This document shows positions 14,757 to 21,137 of a stretch of DNA of 34,860 nt, in pieces (position 1 is the first letter of the stretch; each line of letters opens with the position of its first letter). Below the pieces are notes generated by a model. That model made no database searches. It had not been told where the DNA came from and worked only from the letters and a program-made list of their open reading frames with translations. This DNA comes from a virus: IMG/VR virus record IMGVR_UViG_3300036850_000038, positions 1 to 34,860 of that record. One strand, written 5' to 3'. The position numbers were made by a program, and so were the translations under genes.

Positions 14757-14916
14757 TGGCGAGCTCCTGGCGGATCGCGTTCATCAGCGCGTCGGCATCG
14801 CGCGGTCCCATGAGCCTGTCGGCGAGCTTCACGAAGGCCCTGCGCAGCAAGGCATTGCACGTATCGCAGTGACCGTGATCCAGCGTCGGGTCGTGATCGA
14901 CGGCGTGGACGGTCAC
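14749..14916 (-). CDS. Small His/Cys mini-protein
   Basis: 55 residues, not visible as a long frame: GTG at 14916 (GTGA overlap) to TGA at 14749. The N-terminus has HDPTLDHGHCDTCNALLRR, a H/H/H/CxxC cluster that may bind a metal. The remainder is helical (ADRLMGPRDADALMNAIRQE). It overlaps the exonuclease gene by eight bases, the same spacing as several neighbours. Function unknown. Confidence 0.55.
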   Translation of the reverse strand: MTVHAVDHDPTLDHGHCDTCNALLRRAFVKLADRLMGPRDADALMNAIRQELASV

Positions 14917-15224
14917 GAGACCTTCTTCACCTTCTGCGCCTGCCAGTCCGCGCCAATCTGCGTGGGCGACTTCCCGGCCCTCATCCCGTCAGCGAAGAAG
15001 CGGTTCCAGTCGGACGGATATGTGCCGCGGCGAACCCTCCGACCGACCAGCGCGTTCTCGATCTCAATGAGCCGCTCGGCGATGAACAGGCCCACCATCA
15101 TCATCTGCTCGTGCTTCCGGTCATAGCCGTACCGCACCTTGTCCAACGATTCGACGAGCTGCGGCAGCGTGCGTATGTCGACGGTCTTCTTCCCGCCGCG
15201 CTTGCCGGTGTACGTGATCTTCAT
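14913..15224 (-). CDS. Small hypothetical protein
   Basis: 103 residues from the ATG at 15224, in ATGA overlap and after a G-rich ribosome site. It opens with KITYTGKRGGKKTVDIRTL (basic beta hairpin), followed by a helix LVESLDKVRYGYDRKHEQMM and a basic loop VGRRVRRGTYPSDWNRFF. The C-terminal KSPTQIGADWQAQ may be another helix. It looks like a small nucleic-acid-associated protein, but no family is recognised. Confidence 0.58.
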   Translation of the reverse strand: MKITYTGKRGGKKTVDIRTLPQLVESLDKVRYGYDRKHEQMMMVGLFIAERLIEIENALVGRRVRRGTYPSDWNRFFADGMRAGKSPTQIGADWQAQKVKKVS

Positions 15225-15418
15225 CGGGAAGTCCCCCCTTGCCTCGCTCGCGGTCGCCGCTCCTGGTCCCGGTGCCACCGCTCGACCCACTCCTGCGACA
15301 TCCGGTCACCGTGGTCGTTCACTCGCGACGCACTCATGAAGAACGCGACGATGAGAACGACGGCGAGGAGCCAGCCGCCCATCAAGAGCCAGCTCAGACC
15401 GGGCGACAGGGCTGCCAT
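15221..15418 (-). CDS. Small single-pass membrane protein
   Basis: 65 residues from the ATG at 15418 (TGATG overlap). One strong membrane segment runs from about residue 7 to 28 (LSWLLMGGWLLAVVLIVAFF), followed by a charged tail rich in Arg, Glu and His. The tail-to-cytoplasm orientation is likely given its Arg-rich end. Early expression of such proteins often relates to envelope changes or exclusion, which is inference. Confidence 0.6.
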   Translation of the reverse strand: MAALSPGLSWLLMGGWLLAVVLIVAFFMSASRVNDHGDRMSQEWVERWHRDQERRPRARQGGTSR

Positions 15419-15612
15419 CACAACACTGCCTTGGCCTTGGCGATGGCGACGCGGGCGCTGTCTGCCACTTGGACACCAGGGACTCCGTTGAACCGCAAGA
15501 CCGACACGATGGCCACCATGCCTTCCAGGGCCACCAGCAGGTCCGCACTCACCTGCTCGAGCTGCCGACACCGGCGCAGGTAGAGCTCGGCGTCCTTCGC
15601 CGCGGCATTCAC
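15418..15612 (-). CDS. Small helical protein with LLVALE...ARVAIAK motif
   Basis: 64 residues from the GTG at 15612 (GTGA overlap with the lipoprotein stop). It is helical at the front (AELYLRRCRQLEQV), then SADLLVALEGMVAI, and ends SARVAIAKAKAVL. The second half matches that of the 4909-5172 gene, so they appear to be distant duplicates. Function unknown. Confidence 0.58.
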   Translation of the reverse strand: MNAAAKDAELYLRRCRQLEQVSADLLVALEGMVAIVSVLRFNGVPGVQVADSARVAIAKAKAVL

Positions 15613-16079
15613 GATTCGCAGGCCTGCGACGTGAATCCGGGCACCGCCTGGGTCATGTCGTCCATCAGCGGTGTTGCCTGGCTTATCGTGCTCGTGGCCT
15701 TGCGAATGGACAGAGCCCGCAGGTGCTCCGCCGAGTCATGCAGCAATGAAGCGATCAACTGTCCCGTTACGACCTGCGAGTCGCCACCGTCCAACCCCTC
15801 GTACAGCGCAGCGAGCGCGAGCCAATCATCCGCCGCACGGTCGGTCTCGTCGGCGGCCCCGTCGATATCGAACGCCTTGAGATATCGAACCCCGTCGGTG
15901 AGGTGCTGCGCGGCCGAGTTCGCCAGACGCGCGCCCTCGATGGTGTCGAGACACGCGGCCTCGATCACCGGCGATGGAGCCTCGGTAATGGTCACTGCGG
16001 CGTGCGATGTCGGCGGCGCCTCGGAGCATGCCGCTGCGAGCAATCCAATCAGCGCGAATCCGATCAGCATGTTCTTCAT
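15609..16079 (-). CDS. Lipoprotein
   Basis: 156 residues from the ATG at 16079 (ATGA overlap). The N-terminus MKNMLIGFALIGLLAAAC is a lipoprotein signal ending in the lipobox LAAAC, so Cys18 would be lipid-anchored to the outer face of the membrane. After a Ser/Thr/Pro-rich linker come long helices (GARLANSAAQHLTDGVRYLK, then ADDWLALAALYEGLDG). An early, repressor-proximal lipoprotein is a classic arrangement for superinfection exclusion. That role is inferred from position. Confidence 0.7.
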   Translation of the reverse strand: MKNMLIGFALIGLLAAACSEAPPTSHAAVTITEAPSPVIEAACLDTIEGARLANSAAQHLTDGVRYLKAFDIDGAADETDRAADDWLALAALYEGLDGGDSQVVTGQLIASLLHDSAEHLRALSIRKATSTISQATPLMDDMTQAVPGFTSQACES

Positions 16080-16282
16080 GGTTTCCTCCCCCGAACCAGG
16101 ACTCGGCCACTGTCGAACCAAGCCGGTTCCAATCGCGTGTCATCGGCTCCGAGGCACCACCAGCGGCACGGGTTCCCGCCGCAGTGGGTGCAGTCGTTCG
16201 GCGTACCGTCGCGGCACCACGCCTTGTGGAGCAGGCGACCGTCGTACTCGTCAACCGTCGAGCCGCAGCGCCAGCAGGTCAT
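16076..16282 (-). CDS. Zinc-ribbon-like mini-protein
   Basis: 68 residues from the ATG at 16282 (ATGA overlap). Cys pairs are CWRCG at residues 3-7 and CTHCGGNPCRWWC around 31-43, so up to two metal sites. The C-terminus is basic. Coupled tightly to the lipoprotein that follows. No known function. Confidence 0.58.
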   Translation of the reverse strand: MTCWRCGSTVDEYDGRLLHKAWCRDGTPNDCTHCGGNPCRWWCLGADDTRLEPAWFDSGRVLVRGRKP

Positions 16283-16476
16283 GCCGACCTCTCCTTGATG
16301 CCAACGAGGAACTGGCCAGAGGCGAGTGTCTTCTCGTTCCGCGCCCATGCGATGAGTTCATCGATGCGGTCCCGCAGCATGAGTTCGAGATACTCAGCGG
16401 CCCGGAGGTCTTCCTCGCTCAGCTCCTCCTCGGTCTTGTAGTTCGTCGAGATGCTCACGCTCCAGGTCGCGCTCAC
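16279..16476 (-). CDS. Small acidic helical protein
   Basis: 65 residues from the GTG at 16476, in GTGA overlap with the Cro-like gene. A strand-like start (ATWSVSISTNYKTEEELSEE) leads into helices AAEYLELMLRDRIDEL and ends KERSA. It is the second gene of the leftward early transcript, so one of the first phage proteins made. Unknown function. Confidence 0.6.
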   Translation of the reverse strand: MSATWSVSISTNYKTEEELSEEDLRAAEYLELMLRDRIDELIAWARNEKTLASGQFLVGIKERSA

Positions 16477-16700
16477 GCCGACACGTCCTCGGGCTCCTCG
16501 GTGAGCAGCGCCACCAGCTCGTCGAAGTCCATCTCGAGGCCGGTAGCGAGCTTGCGGATCGTGCTGAGCTGGGGCCTGGTCGTATCGCCCCGCTCGATGT
16601 CCGAGATGGTCTCGATGGTGAGGTCAGATCGGATGGCGAGCTCGCGCTGGGTCAGGCCCCGGCGACCTCGGATCCTTGCGAGTGCTGAAGGGGTTTCCAC
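16473..16700 (-). CDS. XRE-family regulator, Cro-like candidate
   Basis: 75 residues starting at the GTG at 16700. A lambda-type helix-turn-helix covers residues 6-60: ARIRGRRGLTQRELAIRSDL is the first helix pair and TIETISDIERGDTTRPQLST the recognition helix region. Its short length, with no C-terminal domain, fits a Cro-like protein. It heads the leftward early operon and is divergent from the 16818 regulator. Its promoter puts the likely RNA start at or within a few bases of the GTG, so the message may be leaderless. The roles of the two regulators could be swapped. Confidence 0.78.
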   Translation of the reverse strand: METPSALARIRGRRGLTQRELAIRSDLTIETISDIERGDTTRPQLSTIRKLATGLEMDFDELVALLTEEPEDVSA

Positions 16701-16817
16701 GGGTGATAGGTATATACACCCGCTGAAGGACAGTCAAGACCCGACGGGGAATCTTCTTGACCTTTCGGAAGAAATACGCCAATATCCGTAGCCCCATCCC
16801 CAGGAGGGCGACGGCCG
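16701..16817. promoter_or_regulatory. Divergent promoter/operator of the lysogeny switch
   Basis: Leftward, TTGACT (16732-16737) and TATACC (16709-16714) are 17 bases apart, with TATATA also possible two bases earlier. Rightward, TTGACC (16757-16762) is followed by an AT-rich -10 candidate near 16780-16786. The rightward ribosome site AGGAGGG is at 16802-16808. Operator candidates are GGGTG...CACCC (16701-16721), which overlaps the leftward -10, and TTCTT...AAGAA (16754-16773), which overlaps the rightward -35. Confidence 0.65.
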
Positions 16818-17105
16818 ATGGACCGACAGGAGTACCGCGACAGGCTGGCGGATCGGCTGCGCGGCGCGCGCGCCGAGAGCCACCTGACTCAGGTGCAGGT
16901 CAGAGACGCGACGGGGATCAGCACAGCCCATCTCTCACGAGTCGAGAACGGGCACGACGCCCTCGACCTCGAGGAACTCTTGCTACTTGCCGCCCTCTAC
17001 GATGTTCAGCTCGATCGGTTCCTCGAGGTCCTTGCACCCCTTGGGGATCCGCCTTCGGCCACGCGGGCGTCGTCCAACAGGCAACCCCAACACCAGGCGG
17101 CGTAG
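16818..17105 (+). CDS. XRE-family regulator, immunity repressor candidate
   Basis: 95 residues from the ATG at 16818, with AGGAGGG at 9-base spacing. The helix-turn-helix lies at residues 8-65: RLRGARAESHLTQVQVRDAT then GISTAHLSRVENGHDALDLE. The last 25 residues are a polar, probably disordered tail. It is read rightward together with the integrase 34 bases downstream, so this looks like the lysogeny operon and this protein the repressor. It lacks an S24 peptidase domain, so RecA-driven self-cleavage is unlikely. Confidence 0.78.
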   Translation: MDRQEYRDRLADRLRGARAESHLTQVQVRDATGISTAHLSRVENGHDALDLEELLLLAALYDVQLDRFLEVLAPLGDPPSATRASSNRQPQHQAA

Positions 17106-17138
17106 CCCGCCGTCCTCGCCGAATGGTCCGGGCGACCG

Positions 17139-18077
17139 ATGCGCCATCTGTCAACGCTCGCCGATGTTCCCTACATGGAGCAGCGCACCTTCCCCGCGGT
17201 GCTCCGTCGGTTCGATCAGCACCTCGACGTTCTCGGCCGCGCCGATTCCACCCGTCGAAAGTACCGTTACGAGCTGCTCTGCTGGTGGGTCGACTACCTG
17301 TTCCCCGGCGGGCTCGACGTAGCGGACGTACGCTCCGGCCACGTAGAGGAGTACGTCGGCGCCCTACCCCGCCACGGGTCCAAGCGGAGCGACGCGCTGC
17401 GGGCACTCCGGGCGTTCATGGCCTGGGCCGTCGTCGAGGGGGAGCTCGACCGGAACCCCGTCGCCCATATCCCGGTCCCCCGGCCGAAAATCGCGCCAGC
17501 GCCGGACCTGTCCGACGACGACCTACGCCGTCTGCTCCGCGCGGCCTTCCACCGGGAGCGCCGACGAGGGTGGGCGATCCTGCTCTGCTACGTCACCGGC
17601 GCGCGTGTGGGTTCCCTCGTGGCAGCTCGGCCGGCCGACGTTCACCTTGGCCCTGATGCTCGGCTCGACCTGCTCGAGGCCAAGGGCGGGAAGCCGTACA
17701 GCGTGCCGCTTGAGCGCGCTGGGGTGATCGCGGCCGGGCATTTGAACCGCTTGTGCAGAGCAAATCCGAACGTAGGAAATGGGTCATATCGGCTCATCGG
17801 CGTCGGTGCCGAGCGGTTCCGCCAGTGGGTCCACGCCGCCGAGCAGGAGGCCGGCCTCGGCCGCGTCTGGCCACACCTCCTGCGACACGCCTTCCTCACT
17901 CGAGTCGCCCATGCCAAGGGCGTCAGCCCCGAGGAGGTGCGGAAGCTCGCCAACTGGTCCGACCTGTCGCAGTGGCCCCGTTACATCGCTGCCTCTGATC
18001 CCGTTGCACGGCAGGCTGTCGGAGCGGTCCTGGGTGGACATGCGAAAGCGCCCGCCGATCCTGCCCAGGGAGGATAA
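17139..18077 (+). CDS. int: Tyrosine recombinase integrase
   Basis: 312 residues from the ATG at 17139; an in-frame ATG at 17175 is an alternative and neither has a good ribosome site. Residues 17-110 form the core-binding helices. The catalytic set is R156 (TGARVGSL), K182 or K185 (EAKGGKPYSVPL), H246-x-x-R249 (PHLLRHAF), W273 in place of the usual His, and Y282 (WPRYIA). It inserts and excises the phage at an attachment site. No excisionase is recognised, although a small early helix-turn-helix or zinc protein could serve. Its stop lies inside the large hairpin at 18047-18097. Confidence 0.92.
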   Translation: MRHLSTLADVPYMEQRTFPAVLRRFDQHLDVLGRADSTRRKYRYELLCWWVDYLFPGGLDVADVRSGHVEEYVGALPRHGSKRSDALRALRAFMAWAVVEGELDRNPVAHIPVPRPKIAPAPDLSDDDLRRLLRAAFHRERRRGWAILLCYVTGARVGSLVAARPADVHLGPDARLDLLEAKGGKPYSVPLERAGVIAAGHLNRLCRANPNVGNGSYRLIGVGAERFRQWVHAAEQEAGLGRVWPHLLRHAFLTRVAHAKGVSPEEVRKLANWSDLSQWPRYIAASDPVARQAVGAVLGGHAKAPADPAQGG

Positions 18078-18097
18078 GAGGCAGGTCGACGGGCGCT
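18047..18097. terminator. Large bidirectional hairpin between integrase and holin-like gene
   Basis: The left arm 18047-18065 and right arm 18080-18097 pair over 17 positions with one mismatch and one bulged base: agcgcccg/cgggcgct, then cga/tcg, then cctgcc/ggcagg, with a 14-base loop. The integrase stop (18075-18077) is in the loop. It lies where the rightward integrase and leftward lysis transcripts meet. There is no long U-tract, so termination efficiency is unknown. Confidence 0.7.
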
Positions 18098-18115
18098 GGG
18101 GCCGACGCGGAGGCG

Positions 18116-18301
18116 TCAGCGGTCTTTGAACCAGGTCACCACCGCCGGCAAGAGACCGACCAGGACCAGCAGCGCGGCGGCCTGATCCTCGGACAGGTCC
18201 AGGCCGAACAGCGCGAGCAGCGCCACGACGGCGGCGCCGATGCCTGTGGTCTCGGCGGGACGGCGCTTGACGGTCTGTGTGGTCTTGCTGACGACTTTCA
18301 T
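18116..18301 (-). CDS. Holin-like small membrane protein
   Basis: 61 residues from the ATG at 18301, after TTAGGAGG at ideal spacing; the longer frame lacks a site. The N-terminus is basic (MKVVSKTTQTVKRRP). Two hydrophobic segments follow: TGIGAAVVALLALFGL, and AAALLVLVGLLPAVVTWF, separated by DLSEDQ. A Lys/Asp/Arg end closes it. Small proteins of this kind at the end of phage lysis cassettes are typically holins or holin-like, forming the membrane lesion that releases endolysin. Confidence 0.7.
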   Translation of the reverse strand: MKVVSKTTQTVKRRPAETTGIGAAVVALLALFGLDLSEDQAAALLVLVGLLPAVVTWFKDR

Positions 18302-18309
18302 CGGGCCTC

Positions 18310-18888
18310 CTAACAGGGTTCGGGTGGTTTGGTCGGCGGTGGCGTGCACGCTGGGAATGGTTCGGTCACGGTGATGGCGATGGTCTCGGTGACAACCGGC
18401 GTTGGGGACGGCTCGACCTCCTCGACGATCTCCATCACGGTCATGAGCGAGGATTCGAGGGCGAGGGCCATCTCCGGTTCCTGGCTACGAAAGGTCTCCT
18501 CACATCCTTTGACCGCGTCGCCGGGATCCACGAAGCATTGATCGGCACCGGGTCCGCCGGAGACCCTCTCGCCGCCACGGTCGTCCACGGCGAACAGCCG
18601 GTCCTTGCCCCCGCCTCCTCGAACGACGTCCCGGCCACTACCGCCCACAGCGACGTCTCTGCCTCCCCCGGCCTTGAGGACGTCGCTACCGGCCTGGCCG
18701 TGGATGAAGTCCCTGCCCTGCAACGAGCAGAGGACATTGGTGCCCTTCGTCCCGGTCTTCACATCGCGCTCCGGCGTCCCGACCCAGGTGCAGCGCCCCG
18801 GCGCCCCAGGCGACGGCTCACCACCGGCAGCGACGATGCCGATGAGCGCCACTGTCAGGATGGCAAGCAGGATCAGGATCCGTCGCAC
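18310..18888 (-). CDS. Secreted RTX-like calcium-binding repeat protein
   Basis: 192 residues from the GTG at 18888, overlapping the upstream gene by 16 bases. Residues 1-22 are a signal peptide (ILILLAILTVALIGIVAAG). Residues 35-115 hold five nonapeptide-like units: GQAGSDVLK, GGGGRDVAV, GGSGRDVVR, GGGGKDRLF and GGPGADQCF. These resemble the GGxGxDxLx calcium-binding repeats of RTX proteins, which fold as a parallel beta-roll. A Thr/Val/Pro-rich C-terminal region ends PPTKPPEPC. Four Cys could form disulfides. It has no enzyme domain. Placement in a lysis cassette is unusual, and its role is unknown. Confidence 0.75.
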   Translation of the reverse strand: MRRILILLAILTVALIGIVAAGGEPSPGAPGRCTWVGTPERDVKTGTKGTNVLCSLQGRDFIHGQAGSDVLKAGGGRDVAVGGSGRDVVRGGGGKDRLFAVDDRGGERVSGGPGADQCFVDPGDAVKGCEETFRSQEPEMALALESSLMTVMEIVEEVEPSPTPVVTETIAITVTEPFPACTPPPTKPPEPC

Positions 18889-19160
18889 TCGGGGGGCACC
18901 TCCGGGATCTCGATATGCGGCGGGAACACGACTGGCAAGCCGAGTTCGATGGCGATCCGCGTGCTGATGATGCCGTTGCGCTCCGTGGCCTGCAGCTCAA
19001 GGATGCTCGACCGCAGAATCTGGCAGGCGATCTCCTGGGTCTGCTCCCTCTGCTCTTCGGCTCGTCTCTCCTCCCGTGCGTCTAAGAACGCTGTGCCAAC
19101 TAAGAACGCAACGACGACGACGAACAACGCGACGGCCTGCCACACGTCTCGCGCGGTCAT
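18873..19160 (-). CDS. Small membrane-anchored protein of the lysis cassette
   Basis: 95 residues from the ATG at 19160 (ATGA overlap). One membrane segment at about residues 7-27 (WQAVALFVVVVAFLVGTAFL) leads into an Arg/Glu-rich helix (DAREERRAEEQREQTQEIAC), then another helix, and a Pro-rich end (PEVPPECDGS). A single N-terminal anchor with an extended helical exterior is the layout of spanin-like or auxiliary lysis proteins, but actinophage hosts lack a classical outer membrane. Function is inferred only from location and topology. Confidence 0.62.
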   Translation of the reverse strand: MTARDVWQAVALFVVVVAFLVGTAFLDAREERRAEEQREQTQEIACQILRSSILELQATERNGIISTRIAIELGLPVVFPPHIEIPEVPPECDGS

Positions 19161-19423
19161 AGGCCGATGTCGATCAGGGTCCGCCCGATGAAGCCCGCGA
19201 CCACCGCCCCCAAGATCGCGTAGAACTTCAGGTCGAGCGAGCGGATGCGCTCGGTGTTCTGTTTCACCTGGCGGACGATCGGGGGGACCGGGGGGACGTC
19301 TTCCTCCATCTGCTCCACCACCTTGAACCGGGCGTAGAAGCTCACCCACGTCACCTCGTCGATGGGGAGCTCGCGGTAGGCCTCGGTCTGCCGGCGCTCG
19401 GGACCGTCGTGCGCGTCATTCAC
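19157..19423 (-). CDS. Small C-terminally anchored protein, XhlA-like
   Basis: 88 residues from the GTG at 19423, overlapping the endolysin stop (GTGAATGA). The front is acidic/polar, then PPIVRQVKQNTERIRSLDLK looks like a short coiled coil, and the C-terminus is one membrane segment FYAILGAVVAGFIGRTLIDI. This head-coiled-coil-anchor layout resembles XhlA/hemolysin-type proteins that accompany phage endolysins. It likely works with the other small membrane proteins of the cassette. Confidence 0.6.
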   Translation of the reverse strand: MNDAHDGPERRQTEAYRELPIDEVTWVSFYARFKVVEQMEEDVPPVPPIVRQVKQNTERIRSLDLKFYAILGAVVAGFIGRTLIDIGL

Positions 19424-20051
19424 CGCGGGGATTCTGAGCCGCGAACCGCGCGTCGCTCCAGCCTCGCTTGAACCAACCGGGCTTGTCGTCCTTCGGTGGT
19501 CCGGGATCCTGCCCGCCGGCTTCCTTGTACTTGTCCTTGTAGGCCTCGAACCCCTTCTGAAACTGGTCGAGCCGCTCGTCCTGCATGAGGTCTCCCCTCG
19601 CCCTGTCGGTCGCATTGTTGGCCTGCGACGGCGTCTCCATGTACTCGAAATGCATCCAGTCCTTCGTGCCCGAGTAGTCACCGCCCCAGCGGAACCCGTA
19701 GCTGGTCCACAGCGCGCCCATCGTTGCCGGGATCGTGTGCGACGTGCAGCCGAAGCAGTTCGATGGCGCGTTGACGTCTAGCGCCAGACCCCACGAATGG
19801 TTCGAGGGAGTGTTCGTCAGCGATCCATCGGGGTTCTTGATCGGGCGGCAGGCGTAGCCCCAGCACTCATCGTCATGGAGCCGCACGTAGCCGCGGTCAA
19901 CAGACTCGAGGAGCAGGATCTCCATGAGATCATGGATATCCTCGTGGACACCGCCGGGGAAGTCGGCACCGTCGACGCGGAGCACCACCATGTCGCCGCT
20001 TCGATCGGCCGGCCAGCCCGGCCCCCATCCGCGATCGGAAGCGTCGCTCAC
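19416..20051 (-). CDS. M15-family peptidoglycan peptidase (endolysin)
   Basis: 211 residues from the GTG at 20051, after GAGGAGG. The zinc-binding signature of VanY/D,D-carboxypeptidase-type enzymes is visible: SNHSWGLALDVN (H85, D92) and DWMHFEY (H134). Two CxxC-like pairs (ECWGYAC, NCFGCTS) may be disulfides. Residues 150-211 form a charged helix-rich tail that may bind the wall. There is no signal peptide, so release through a holin is expected. It would cut peptide cross-links of the host wall during lysis. Confidence 0.85.
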   Translation of the reverse strand: MSDASDRGWGPGWPADRSGDMVVLRVDGADFPGGVHEDIHDLMEILLLESVDRGYVRLHDDECWGYACRPIKNPDGSLTNTPSNHSWGLALDVNAPSNCFGCTSHTIPATMGALWTSYGFRWGGDYSGTKDWMHFEYMETPSQANNATDRARGDLMQDERLDQFQKGFEAYKDKYKEAGGQDPGPPKDDKPGWFKRGWSDARFAAQNPRGE

Positions 20052-20581
20052 GTTCCCTCCTCGTAGTACGCCGACACCGATTCAAGGTCGTGGTCGTTCG
20101 GCATCGCACCTCCGCTCATGATCCCGCGACCTCCGTGGGCCAGCCCGAGCGCGTGCCCGAACTCGTGGCAGATCGTCCGGGGCGGCGCATAGAACGGGTC
20201 GGTCTGATCGAGCATCCGTTGGACGTTGAAGAAGGCCACCGACCCCTTTGCGCAGTAGGCCCAGGCCATCGCCCAGAACTTCGGCGCGTCCGGGGTGTAG
20301 GTGGACGCGACGAGCGTGATCCGATCCGGCACCGCGTACATCGTCACCTCGCTCGAGACCTGCGGCCAATCGGGGGAGCCAAGGCCGATGAAGGTCGCCC
20401 CCGCTCCGATCGACAGCTCGAAATGCAGGCCGGTCGGCAACCAGAACCTCAGTCCTCGGTTTCTCGCCTGCCGCCACGTCTTGCGCAGGCTGCGGGGAAG
20501 GGTCGCCACGACCTCGTCGAGGACGGGGATGTATGGGACCGTCGAGAAGCTCGGCGAGCAGATCGTGCCAGGCCCGTGCAT
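20048..20581 (-). CDS. Metzincin-type zinc metalloprotease
   Basis: 177 residues from the ATG at 20581 (TAATG overlap); an in-frame TTG at 20596 would add five. The active site reads ICHEFGHALGLAHG, the full HExxHxxGxxH signature (H139, E140, H143, H149), with the Met-turn GGRGIMSGG at M155. These define metzincins such as matrixins. The N-terminal 130 residues form a compact mixed fold with TMYAVPDRITLVASTY. There is no pro-domain Cys switch and no signal peptide. It lies between a tail gene and the endolysin, so it is either a virion-associated protease that clears surface protein or a lysis accessory. Confidence 0.85.
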   Translation of the reverse strand: MHGPGTICSPSFSTVPYIPVLDEVVATLPRSLRKTWRQARNRGLRFWLPTGLHFELSIGAGATFIGLGSPDWPQVSSEVTMYAVPDRITLVASTYTPDAPKFWAMAWAYCAKGSVAFFNVQRMLDQTDPFYAPPRTICHEFGHALGLAHGGRGIMSGGAMPNDHDLESVSAYYEEGT

Positions 20582-21126
20582 TAGGCGAGTTTGCAACCGA
20601 AGATGCAGGAGTTCGTCCGTATGACCGTCGCCGTTGCGTTAGAAGTAGCCTGCGCCCACTCGAGTGCGAACGTCCCGGCGGAACCGCCGTTGATGTATTG
20701 CAGGTCGAAGCTCCACATGCGCCCGGCCCCGGCAGCTAGACCGGTGATATTTCGCGCTGTCGACGGTGATGTCGTCTCGCGAGCAGGGGTATTTACCTCG
20801 GTATCTGATGCGTTGAGGTACTGGATGATGTGGTAGTAGAGCGTGCCACCGGGGAACGTGAACCTGATTTGGAGGTCCCCCGACGCAGAGCCGTCGGCGA
20901 TCAGAGACCACCGGGTATGCCATGTCTCATTCGCTCCGACGGCGAAGGAGAGGTGATCATCGGCCTGGAACGTCGTCGATGACGTGACCGACTCGTCGGC
21001 GCTCTTGCGGCTGATGAGGTGCCATGTCGCCTTGAGCTGATCGCGGATGTGCGTGTCCGCGATCGATTCGTTTACGAGCTCGCCGTCGGTCCAATCGCGG
21101 GGCGGTTCCGTCCACGTTGTCGTCAT
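20581..21126 (-). CDS. Minor tail protein
   Basis: 181 residues from the ATG at 21126, with AGGAG upstream. The opening TTTWTEPPRDWTDGELVNES and IADTHIRDQLKAT follow the pattern of actinophage minor tail proteins that start TWTxPRTWxxGExVxAxxMNxHxRDN. The rest is beta-rich (DLQIRFTFPGGTLYYHIIQY) and may trimerise or bind at the tail tip. It is the last clear virion gene of the right-arm operon before the lysis cassette. Confidence 0.7.
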   Translation of the reverse strand: MTTTWTEPPRDWTDGELVNESIADTHIRDQLKATWHLISRKSADESVTSSTTFQADDHLSFAVGANETWHTRWSLIADGSASGDLQIRFTFPGGTLYYHIIQYLNASDTEVNTPARETTSPSTARNITGLAAGAGRMWSFDLQYINGGSAGTFALEWAQATSNATATVIRTNSCIFGCKLA

Positions 21127-21137
21127 CTATCTAGCTC

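Noticed and set aside
16757-17656. Second plus-strand frame over the repressor and integrase
   Set aside because: It runs in another frame of two recognisable genes and is Arg/Pro-rich shadow sequence.
17106-18115. attP core or tRNA fragment near the integrase
   Set aside because: I looked at the flanks of the integrase for a tRNA 3' end or clear core with arm repeats and found none I could support.
18310-18888. RTX toxin
   Set aside because: Only five repeat units and no toxin or secretion domain; called a calcium-binding-repeat protein only.
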